NCBI GenBank assembly: GCA_902510815.1
Contig: CABXDI010000002.1
Span: 1 to 37,343 of the forward strand
Direction of reading: 5' to 3'
Origin: an uncultured Verrucomicrobiota bacterium
Lineage (GTDB): Bacteria > Verrucomicrobiota > Verrucomicrobiia > Verrucomicrobiales > DEV007
DNA length: 37,343 bases
Shown: positions 11,501-18,982 of the stretch, one piece after another
How the letters are laid out: every line of letters starts with the position of its first letter
How positions within the stretch are numbered: the stretch's first letter is position 1
Program-made: the position numbers and the translations under genes
The notes under the pieces: generated by a model
Database searches by the model: none
What the model was told of the DNA's origin: nothing
What the model saw: only the letters and a program-made list of their open reading frames with translations

Positions 11501-12454
11501 TTATTTAAAACCGTAACAAAATGGATCTGAAGGATCAACGATCAACTCATATTTGCCATTCACCCAAGCCTGACCACTGACCAAAGGAACTATATTTCCT
11601 CGATCTTCCTGAATAATTTCACCCTCAAATACAGTTCCTAAAACACCTGCCTGTTTCCACTTTTGTCCAACTTTAAGCTTACCAGAATCATAAAGACATG
11701 CCAATTTAGCACTAGTTCCAGTGCCACATGGCGAACGATCATATTCTCCTCCAGGACACATTACAAAATTTTTGGAATCTGCAATAATAGGATCTTCCGA
11801 TGGCCCAAAAATCTCTACGTGATCAATTTTTGTACCATCCTTTCCTGTAATACTTGAACTCTCTAACTCATTCATTACAGCAACAGAAAAACTGGACAAT
11901 TCCCCGATATTTAGATGGCTTATTTCTGGACCACCACTTTCAACTAGGAAGAACCAGTTTCCTCCCCAAGCTACATCCCCTATTACATTATCATAACCTT
12001 CTATATTTAGTTCCACATTACTCAAATAACGATAACTAGGGACGTTAGTAACTTGTACTGAACCATCGCTACGGAGATCTGCTTTAATAACCCCAACAGG
12101 CGTTTCGATGAAATGCTCGCCAAAACTTATTCTCCCCATAAATTCGAGAGTTTTAATTAACCCCATAGTTCCATGCAGACACCCCTTTAGCACTCCAGCA
12201 TTATTAAAAAAAACAACACCAGCCTCACATCTTGAATCTAACGATTCGCACAATAAAGCCCCAACCATAGCTTCAAATCCTCTTGGTTCAGAAAGAAGAG
12301 AAGATCTTAACCAATCACCATTTTCTTGAAATCGATCTCTTAATTCAACCATTGTTCCTGAACCCAATTTTAACGTCCCATCAAGAACAACCCTTGTGGG
12401 TTCACCTGCAGTATGTGAATCAATAACTTGAACCTTTTCCGATGAATCGATCAT
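11501..12454 (-). CDS. Proline racemase family, probable 4-hydroxyproline 2-epimerase
   Basis: 317 residues. Enzymes of this family invert the alpha carbon of proline or hydroxyproline with two cysteines. Both are present: C92 in GCLHGTMG and C243 in DRSPCGTGTSA. The second Cys argues against trans-3-hydroxyproline dehydratase, which has Thr there. The N-terminal DSHTAGEPTRV is diagnostic. Leu93 stands where many characterised members have Gly (MCGHG), so the substrate is less certain. A DadA-like FAD oxidase lies about 3.7 kb away, and together they would give trans-4-hydroxy-L-proline to cis-4-hydroxy-D-proline to the pyrroline. The later enzymes (deaminase, dehydrogenase) are not in the window. 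It is transcribed leftward ahead of the DUF1588 gene, whose start lies 10 bases after this stop. Confidence 0.88.
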   Translation of the reverse strand: MIDSSEKVQVIDSHTAGEPTRVVLDGTLKLGSGTMVELRDRFQENGDWLRSSLLSEPRGFEAMVGALLCESLDSRCEAGVVFFNNAGVLKGCLHGTMGLIKTLEFMGRISFGEHFIETPVGVIKADLRSDGSVQVTNVPSYRYLSNVELNIEGYDNVIGDVAWGGNWFFLVESGGPEISHLNIGELSSFSVAVMNELESSSITGKDGTKIDHVEIFGPSEDPIIADSKNFVMCPGGEYDRSPCGTGTSAKLACLYDSGKLKVGQKWKQAGVLGTVFEGEIIQEDRGNIVPLVSGQAWVNGKYELIVDPSDPFCYGFK

Positions 12455-12610
12455 GTAATAAATAGATAGTAAGCAACAATTTGAGTTATCATCATCAAAA
12501 TAAACAAAATTAGCGATTTATTAAAATGAAAGATCCACTGAATATACTATGATATTACAATTTGGCACAATTGTTGCGAAAAAATTGCACAAACTACCTA
12601 TTAAAAACCA
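12455..12610. promoter_or_regulatory. Divergent intergenic region
   Basis: 156 AT-rich bases separate the leftward racemase gene from the rightward PEPCK-like gene. The only strong element is the sigma-54-type promoter near the right end. I see no clear sigma-70 promoter for the racemase and no obvious enhancer-binding palindrome. Confidence 0.5.
12563..12577 (+). promoter_or_regulatory. Sigma-54 (RpoN) -24/-12 promoter
   Basis: The sequence TGGCAC-N5-TTGC matches the sigma-54 consensus (TGGCACG-N4-TTGCW) at all ten core positions except the optional G, with the required spacing between the GG and GC doublets. Transcription would start near 12589, about 20 bases before the ATG of the PEPCK-like gene on the same strand. 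Such promoters need an AAA+ enhancer-binding activator, and none is encoded in this window. Confidence 0.65.
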
Positions 12611-15487
12611 ATGTCCAAACCACAAGGCCTAAAAAAAAAACTGGGAATAGGAAATTCTTATCATCCAAGTGATCCATCAACAAAATCACTAAAAGATTAT
12701 ATTAATTTAAAACTTGCTGCTAGAGGTTTTGAAGTAGTTGGAAACAAAGAAGACTATCCATTTTTGGATATGAGTCAGTCTTTACTCGATAATTTTAAAC
12801 AAAGAGTAAGGTTATTATCGGATTATCTTTGCCCAGCGGATGAACGTATAGATAATTTTTTAAAGAATTATTTAAAGGAATTTCCAGAGGAGCTTAATAA
12901 AATAAAATTCACAGTGCCGATGGGCTCTTTAATTTTAGAAAGGCATGGTATAGCTAGATTATTAAGCATCCCACATAACGAAGAAAAATTTAAGTCTTCT
13001 ATCGTATCTTCTTATAAGGTTGCTCAAGGGGTTTGTCATAATCCTGCAAAAGATCGAAGAACAACCAAAGGTGTATTTCATATTGTTGAGGGAGGCCTGC
13101 CAATTCCGGCTGACAAAAAGGGAGTACCTGCAATCACTTTTGCTAGATTGCTATCGGAAGCGCTAAATCCTCCCGAAGAATTACTCAAAATTCCATATAC
13201 AACATCTGGAAATACAGTAACTAAGTCATTTCTTTCATTGCTTTTACGTCCATCGGTTTCACCGGATGTTCCTGGGATTAGCGAAGGTAAATCAATGGAG
13301 ATTCGTTTCTTTGCACCTGGAAATCTAATCAGCAACTTAGACTTTGTAGAATCAATATTTGGTAATGCAGGCGATCCATTTCTGCCAGAAAACAACAGTG
13401 CACTCGACCCAATGAGGTGGACTGGACACACTGGTTGTGTCATCCTTGCTCCTCATCTCATTAATCTTAAGAAAAAAGATTTGGGTTTACCTCATTCTTC
13501 AGAAGCATCTGAGCGACAAAAAAAGGATGGCATGTTTTGGAACGATGAATCCGAACTCTACAATGAAGGATCAGCATTCAAATTAACTTGCCGAGATAAC
13601 AAAGGAGTCATTGTTACTATCATTGCCGATAATTATTACGGATACTGTAAAAAAGAAGTTAAATCACAAATCAGCTATTCATGCAATTTATTGGGAGGCT
13701 GTGAAGAAGAACACGCAGGGGGGGCCATAGCATTTCCATCATTTGATCTTGGAGAAAATTTTGCCTTAAATGAAAAACTTGCTGGCGAAGAACACACTTT
13801 CGAAAAAGTCTTTGAATACCTAGGTGATATTTTAGAAATGCAGCCAGAAGGGCATGCCATCGACAAACTTCATAACGACATTATTTATCTCCCACAAAAT
13901 GCTACAATAAATCAAGAAGAGCAAATCATTGAATGGAAGAATAAAACAGGAGAAATATCAAAGATAAAACTTCAAGACAAAGTTACATATATATATCCCT
14001 CAGGTTATAAAGTCGAGCTTACTCGCCCCTCTGCAGGAAGGAGATGGAGACTTGTAGGAACCCAGGCAGAAGGAACTTTTTGCCACAAACCCTGCACTGT
14101 CTCAGGTGGAGGAAAATCAGAAATTTCGAAACCCCTGACAGATGCTATGACCGCAGGTCCTATCATTATTCCGGAGTTCAATAAGACGATGCTAGAAGTC
14201 CGAGATGTAATAGAAAGAAACTATTGGAATCGATATCACAAACCCAGAAAATCAGCTAACACAAGTAGGCCAATACTCAGTCCTGAAAGATCATTAGGTT
14301 CAGTTCTAAAACTACTCACACCTTCAGACGAATTCACAGAAGATCATAACAATTTCATCAAGTCTCTCACGAAATCGGCAATTAGCATGGCCCTTCTCGT
14401 TAAACGTCTATATAAACCAAGTTGGGGAGAATGGGAAAAATGGAATCATAAGTTTAGTGAAGACATTATAGATGGAAAGCCCGGTTATGAGCTTAAATAT
14501 GAGGGAGAAAAAGTTATCACCCGTTACCTTAGGGTAGGCTATGATTATGATGGGTCCTGGAGGACTTTTAGTTTAAGAAAAGATTTCTTACCCGCCAAAA
14601 AACTTCAAAGAGAAGATGACATATCTGTTTCTGCAACTCTCAATGTAAGTCGAAAGGATGGACTCCACCCAGAAATATGTGAAGGATCTCATAAATTCAT
14701 AGAAAACTGTGAATACAGATTCTTTCAGAGACCTGATGACGCTATTCTAAGAGGTTACGACAAAGAAACGGAAAAGAACTTTGCAAAACAGGGAAACTTT
14801 TTTTCAAACTATGAACCTATTAATCGAACCGACCTTGAAGAAATTATATCAAATGCAATTAATTTTGAAAAGTACACTAAACCATTAAAGAAACTTCTTA
14901 GAAAATATCACCAAAAAGAAGACAACAAATATATTGTATCATCAGCTCATCCAAGAATTGTGGAAGGCAAACCCTCAAAAAATCCACGCTACCTGCAGGA
15001 CAGAGAAGATTTACATGATGATAGATCTGAGCATCTTGCCAAAGTAGGCATGCATCTCTACAGGGAAACTCCGTTCAATCTCCCCATCGCCACTCCTGTA
15101 AACTCAGTACTTCCCGGAAGACGACACAATCCACCAAATAAAGAATCTGGAATAAGAGCACTAGCTGTTTACAACCCACTTCACTACCAAGAATTACCCG
15201 AGCTTTTCATGGATTATATTTCAAGTCTTACTGGAAAATCACCTTCAACCACTGGAGCAGGGTCTGAAGGCGCATTAACAAAAGGGCCATTTAATGCATT
15301 GCCTCCCATCATTGATCTTAATAATGCACTTACTTCTGCAATTCTAACTAAACAACCTCACTTCATCAGTGCAGCTGGATACGTTGGACCAAATTTTCGC
15401 GTAGACCATGACATCAGCCTAATTATTCCCGAGATATGGTCGCGGATGAAAATCAATGAAAGGGATCCGCAAAAAAATGATAGATGA
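12611..15487 (+). CDS. Large PPi-type phosphoenolpyruvate carboxykinase-like protein, 5' part
   Basis: 958 residues in this frame. The sequence resembles the very large (about 1100-1200 residue) family that includes PPi-dependent PEP carboxykinase, which interconverts oxaloacetate plus PPi with PEP, CO2 and phosphate. I recognise this from memory of conserved blocks and cannot align it. The blocks are EIRFFAPGNLISNLDFVESI (from residue 230), WTGHTGCVILAPHL (about 271), ADNYYGYCKKEVK, EEEHAGGAIAFPS (365-377), RRWRLVGTQAEGTFCHKP (about 476) and GGGKSE (499-504). It lacks a standard ATP/GTP Walker-type kinase loop. The frame ends early: after ...ERDPQK it runs into a stop, while the next frame continues with conserved-looking sequence. 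The break lies in an A7 run at 15471-15477. Joined, the product would be 1157 residues. No Shine-Dalgarno is seen, and a sigma-54 promoter lies just upstream. Confidence 0.6.
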   Translation: MSKPQGLKKKLGIGNSYHPSDPSTKSLKDYINLKLAARGFEVVGNKEDYPFLDMSQSLLDNFKQRVRLLSDYLCPADERIDNFLKNYLKEFPEELNKIKFTVPMGSLILERHGIARLLSIPHNEEKFKSSIVSSYKVAQGVCHNPAKDRRTTKGVFHIVEGGLPIPADKKGVPAITFARLLSEALNPPEELLKIPYTTSGNTVTKSFLSLLLRPSVSPDVPGISEGKSMEIRFFAPGNLISNLDFVESIFGNAGDPFLPENNSALDPMRWTGHTGCVILAPHLINLKKKDLGLPHSSEASERQKKDGMFWNDESELYNEGSAFKLTCRDNKGVIVTIIADNYYGYCKKEVKSQISYSCNLLGGCEEEHAGGAIAFPSFDLGENFALNEKLAGEEHTFEKVFEYLGDILEMQPEGHAIDKLHNDIIYLPQNATINQEEQIIEWKNKTGEISKIKLQDKVTYIYPSGYKVELTRPSAGRRWRLVGTQAEGTFCHKPCTVSGGGKSEISKPLTDAMTAGPIIIPEFNKTMLEVRDVIERNYWNRYHKPRKSANTSRPILSPERSLGSVLKLLTPSDEFTEDHNNFIKSLTKSAISMALLVKRLYKPSWGEWEKWNHKFSEDIIDGKPGYELKYEGEKVITRYLRVGYDYDGSWRTFSLRKDFLPAKKLQREDDISVSATLNVSRKDGLHPEICEGSHKFIENCEYRFFQRPDDAILRGYDKETEKNFAKQGNFFSNYEPINRTDLEEIISNAINFEKYTKPLKKLLRKYHQKEDNKYIVSSAHPRIVEGKPSKNPRYLQDREDLHDDRSEHLAKVGMHLYRETPFNLPIATPVNSVLPGRRHNPPNKESGIRALAVYNPLHYQELPELFMDYISSLTGKSPSTTGAGSEGALTKGPFNALPPIIDLNNALTSAILTKQPHFISAAGYVGPNFRVDHDISLIIPEIWSRMKINERDPQKNDR

Positions 15488-16085
15488 AGGACTCCTAGAA
15501 CCCTGTAGCGAAATTAAAGGATTCACAAATACTGAGAGATTAGGTTACCGAATCACTCAAAAGTTTGTTACTCGATACTTTGGTAGAGTATTTGCAGACC
15601 CTGCAAGCATTTTCACTGAAGAAATGCTAAGACCAGAGCTTCAGGATAAGGAATCATTCGCCGATGGTCTCAGTAATATAATAGAAACACAGAGAAAAGT
15701 AGCAAAACTGTACTTCGAAGATGAAAGCTTCAATTATGCATGTCCTCCACTAAAAGCCTTACTCAAAATAATGGCTAATCCAAAGGAAGAGAAAAACTTA
15801 AGAAGTCTTGAAGTGCGCTCTCTATTTGATTCCGAAAACCTTATTAATAGCGATTGGTATAGAAAAAGAATCGAAGCAAAATGTAAGGTAGATCAAAGAT
15901 TGTGGGAAAAACATTACAATGCCCTCAAAAACTTCAATGCTGATTCCATTTATAACGACGAGCAGGAAAAGTTGAACATTCCTGAAAAAATTATTTCTGT
16001 AAAAGAAAATATAGCAGCCACGAAAGATTCTTCCTATCCAGATTCCTTAATTGGAACAATAGGCGTTGACCCAACAGTTATCTAA
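15456..16085 (+). CDS. PEPCK-like protein, 3' part in the +1 frame
   Basis: The C-terminal portion (about 202 residues counted from the A7 run, or 209 from the ATG at 15456) of the split gene described at 12611. It begins KMIDEGLLEPCSEIKGF and contains LGYRITQKFVTRYFGRVF, FTEEMLRPELQD and ACPPLKALLKIM blocks, which read as the tail of the same large protein. Reaching it from the upstream frame requires skipping one base (+1). The ATG at 15456 or 15477 could support independent initiation, but a freestanding version would lack the catalytic core. It may reflect a sequencing error, a recent inactivating mutation, or slippage on the A7 run. The gene converges on the FAD oxidase gene, with 33 bases between and no clear hairpin. 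Confidence 0.7.
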   Translation: MKGIRKKMIDEGLLEPCSEIKGFTNTERLGYRITQKFVTRYFGRVFADPASIFTEEMLRPELQDKESFADGLSNIIETQRKVAKLYFEDESFNYACPPLKALLKIMANPKEEKNLRSLEVRSLFDSENLINSDWYRKRIEAKCKVDQRLWEKHYNALKNFNADSIYNDEQEKLNIPEKIISVKENIAATKDSSYPDSLIGTIGVDPTVI

Positions 16086-16118
16086 TTTTTTCTTTAAGAA
16101 GCCATCAATAACCATAGA

Positions 16119-17426
16119 CTAACAAAACCTTGAAGGAGACATGGTTTTTAAATCAAACTTATTTACATTACCACAAATAATATCTGCCATTAATTTTCCA
16201 GTAACAGGACCAAGGCTTAAACCCATCATTGCATGACCAGTAGCTATAAAAACACCTTTGGAACTTGGTCCTGCGGGCCCTATATAAGGAAGCCCATCAG
16301 GAGAACAAGGTCTAAGACCTGACCATTGTTTTATTCCAGAAAAATCATTTTTTTGAAATTGAGGAAAATACTTTGGTATAGACTTGAGTATTCCGTTCAC
16401 TCTACGCGAATTTACTTTTAGATCGTTATCTCCAAGCTCCATCGTACCTGCAAATCGGAGAGAACCATTGAAAGGCGTCACAGCAACTCGGGCTTCATTA
16501 AGAATAGAACAAATTGAAGGTAACTGAACTGGTTCAGTTAATGTCATCGAATACCCTTTTCCTGCCATTAATGGTAATTTCAGACCCAAACTACTAGCCA
16601 AATTTGCTGACCATGAACCTCCAGCAATAACAAACTGATCTGCATCAATCACCTGAACTGATGTTGAATCCGTATCTTTATTAATTTGAAGACACTCTAG
16701 AGATCTTGCTCTGCCAGACTCAAAGATAAATTTTTCTGCAGACAGATTATAATATATATCACCCCCCATTTTTATTACCTTTTCTTTAAGCTGTGATAAG
16801 AAGGCTCCAGGATTCATGTGACAATCTTGCTTAAACCATACTGCCCCTTGAACATTCATTTCAATTGCTGGATCAATTTCAGCTAATCTTTTTGCATCAC
16901 ATAACTCAATATCTAGTCCTAATTCTTTCGCATCTTCTGCCAGTTCGGATTCTTCATTAAACGCTCTAGATGTTTTACAAAGCATCAATAGACCGTTTTT
17001 ACTCAGGGCATATGACCCATCAGAGGCAAGTTCCACAAAAAGCTCACGACTTTGTAGATTTAAATCTCTTATCAACTCTCGACTTCTTAGAACATGGCTC
17101 TTGTTGGCTGATTTCCAAAAAAGATATAACCATCTAAGCATATCAACATTAGGCCTTAGCTTTATAGAAAACGGGCTCTCTGGATTAAGCATCCAACGAA
17201 GGCCAAGGGAAATCATGCCTGGTGCAGCTAGAGGAACAAAATGACTAGGAACAACCATTCCAGCATTTTCGGCTGAACAGTTGTCTACATTCTCAGGTCC
17301 ACGCTCAATAAGAACAACTTTCTTACCTGCGATCAATGAATAATAAGCTACACAAAGACCGATCACACCACCTCCTATAATCAATACCTTTTGCTCTTTT
17401 GGCCTGTTATTAATTGATGAAGTCAT
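16119..17426 (-). CDS. FAD-dependent D-amino-acid dehydrogenase (DadA-like), possible D-hydroxyproline oxidase
   Basis: 435 residues, close to DadA-type enzymes (about 415-435). The N-terminal FAD-binding Rossmann motif is VLIIGGGVIGLCVAYY (residues 14-29) followed by an acidic residue ending strand 2 (VVLIERG). An AENAGMVVPSHF block follows, as in DadA and related oxidases. The C-terminus has the GLRPCSPDGLPYIGP and ATGHAMMGLSLGPVTGK blocks typical of the family. It oxidises a D-amino acid to the imine, passing electrons to the respiratory chain or another acceptor. Proximity to the hydroxyproline epimerase-like gene suggests cis-4-hydroxy-D-proline as substrate, which is inference. D-alanine or another D-amino acid remains possible. 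Confidence 0.9.
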   Translation of the reverse strand: MTSSINNRPKEQKVLIIGGGVIGLCVAYYSLIAGKKVVLIERGPENVDNCSAENAGMVVPSHFVPLAAPGMISLGLRWMLNPESPFSIKLRPNVDMLRWLYLFWKSANKSHVLRSRELIRDLNLQSRELFVELASDGSYALSKNGLLMLCKTSRAFNEESELAEDAKELGLDIELCDAKRLAEIDPAIEMNVQGAVWFKQDCHMNPGAFLSQLKEKVIKMGGDIYYNLSAEKFIFESGRARSLECLQINKDTDSTSVQVIDADQFVIAGGSWSANLASSLGLKLPLMAGKGYSMTLTEPVQLPSICSILNEARVAVTPFNGSLRFAGTMELGDNDLKVNSRRVNGILKSIPKYFPQFQKNDFSGIKQWSGLRPCSPDGLPYIGPAGPSSKGVFIATGHAMMGLSLGPVTGKLMADIICGNVNKFDLKTMSPSRFC

Positions 17427-17477
17427 TTAAAATAAAAATCTCAAAAAGAAATTAGTCGATAATAAAATATATTTCGA

Positions 17478-18971
17478 ATGAAGAATACACCGAAAATAAA
17501 AAAGTATTTAATTCCTTTAATTGTCATCTGGATTTTTACAATCAAAGTTACATTAGGATTAGAAAAACCAAATATCCTTTTCATAGCGATTGATGATCAA
17601 AATGACTGGATAGGATGTCTTGGTGGCCACCCTCAAGTAAAGACACCTAATATCGATAAGTTAGCAGCAAATGGAACTGTCTTCTTAAATGCGCATTGTC
17701 AGTCACCTTTGTGTAATCCATCAAGAACAAGTCTAATGACTGGCCTGAGACCAACAACAACAGGGGTTTATGGACTTGCCCCATGGTTTCGGAACGTAGG
17801 CTCTATGAAAGACCTTATAACTCTTCCCCAACATTTTCAAAATCATGGGTATTTAACAATGAGCGCAGGAAAGATATATCATGGACGCTATGGAAGGGAA
17901 AATGGGAAAAATCAAGAGTTCGATATTGTTGGACCAGCTGCCTCAGCCGCTCCTTTTCCAAAACAAAGGCTTGTGGGAAAAACTCCTCAAAATCATAAAC
18001 TCGTGGATTGGGGAACTTTTCCTCACAGAGATAATGAAAAAGGAGACTTCAAGATTGCAAACTGGGGCATAGAAAAACTCAATTCGAAACCTAAAAAACC
18101 TTTCTTTTTAGCATTAGGTTTTTTTCTTCCACATGTACCATGCTTTGCTACTCAAAAATGGTTTGATCTCTATCCCCAAAATGAAGTTCAAACACCACAA
18201 ATAATAAAAAACGATAGAATGGATACACCAAGGTTTTCATGGTATTTACATTGGAAACTTCCAGAAGTAAGGCTCAAGTTTTTAGAAGAAAAAAACGAAT
18301 GGCTTAATCTTACAAGATCTTACATGGCTTGTACAAGTTTTGTAGATCATCAAATCGGCAGAGTAATTGAGACTCTCAAAAAAAATAACCAAGATGAGAA
18401 TACTATAATCGTTTTATGGTCAGATCATGGATGGCATATAGGAGAAAAAGAAATCACTGGTAAAAATACTCTTTGGGATGACGGAACTCGGGTACCTCTA
18501 ATTTTTTCAGGACCAGGTATTAACAAAGGAAGATGCAAACAACCCGTAGAACTTCTCGACATATTCCCAACTCTCAACGAAATATGCAATCTTCCCACTT
18601 TAAACCATTTAGAAGGCCTTAGCTTAAAACCTCAGCTATCGAACTCTAAAACTAAAAGATTAAAACCAGCAATCACATGTCATAATCATGACAATAATGC
18701 CGTCCGCTCTGAAAATTGGCGCTATATTCTTTACGCAGATGGCAGTGAAGAATTTTATGATATGAAAAATGATCCAAACGAATGGAATAACTTAGCATCA
18801 AATAGGAAGTACAAAGATCTTATGATGGAACATAGAAAGTGGATACCAGAAAAAAATAAAAAGCCTGTCATTGGAAGTAAGCACAGAATACTGACTTACG
18901 ATAAAGAAAACGGAGAAGTTATATGGGAAGGAAATAAAATAAAAAAAACTGATTCAGTACCTGAAATTTAA
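17478..18971 (+). CDS. Sulfatase, iduronate-2-sulfatase-like
   Basis: 497 residues. A signal peptide (about residues 8-28) indicates export. The formylglycine motif CxPxR is C79-N-P-S-R83, the Cys that formylglycine-generating enzyme must convert. The metal site shows D39-D40 (IAIDDQND) and D316-H317 (SDHGWHIGEK). The order of motifs and the LYPQNEVQTP-like and GTRVPLIF blocks resemble iduronate-2-sulfatase relatives, which in marine Verrucomicrobia and Planctomycetes desulfate algal and animal polysaccharides. The exact substrate cannot be read. The stop lies 11 bases before the ATG of the large dehydrogenase gene, so the two probably form an operon. No formylglycine-generating enzyme is encoded here. 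Confidence 0.95.
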   Translation: MKNTPKIKKYLIPLIVIWIFTIKVTLGLEKPNILFIAIDDQNDWIGCLGGHPQVKTPNIDKLAANGTVFLNAHCQSPLCNPSRTSLMTGLRPTTTGVYGLAPWFRNVGSMKDLITLPQHFQNHGYLTMSAGKIYHGRYGRENGKNQEFDIVGPAASAAPFPKQRLVGKTPQNHKLVDWGTFPHRDNEKGDFKIANWGIEKLNSKPKKPFFLALGFFLPHVPCFATQKWFDLYPQNEVQTPQIIKNDRMDTPRFSWYLHWKLPEVRLKFLEEKNEWLNLTRSYMACTSFVDHQIGRVIETLKKNNQDENTIIVLWSDHGWHIGEKEITGKNTLWDDGTRVPLIFSGPGINKGRCKQPVELLDIFPTLNEICNLPTLNHLEGLSLKPQLSNSKTKRLKPAITCHNHDNNAVRSENWRYILYADGSEEFYDMKNDPNEWNNLASNRKYKDLMMEHRKWIPEKNKKPVIGSKHRILTYDKENGEVIWEGNKIKKTDSVPEI

Positions 18972-18982
18972 AGTTAATATTG

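Noticed and set aside
11491-11538. Upstream start for the DUF1588-type gene
   Set aside because: The extension overlaps the racemase gene by 38 bases and puts 16 extra residues ahead of an otherwise perfect signal peptide.
11663-12329. Plus-strand ORFs opposite the racemase gene
   Set aside because: They are antisense shadows of a clearly coding gene, with no signal or family features of their own.
15456-15487. Programmed -1 ribosomal frameshifting at the A7 heptamer
   Set aside because: A -1 shift leads to the wrong frame. The downstream coding sequence is reached only by +1 (or -2), so the standard slippery mechanism does not fit.
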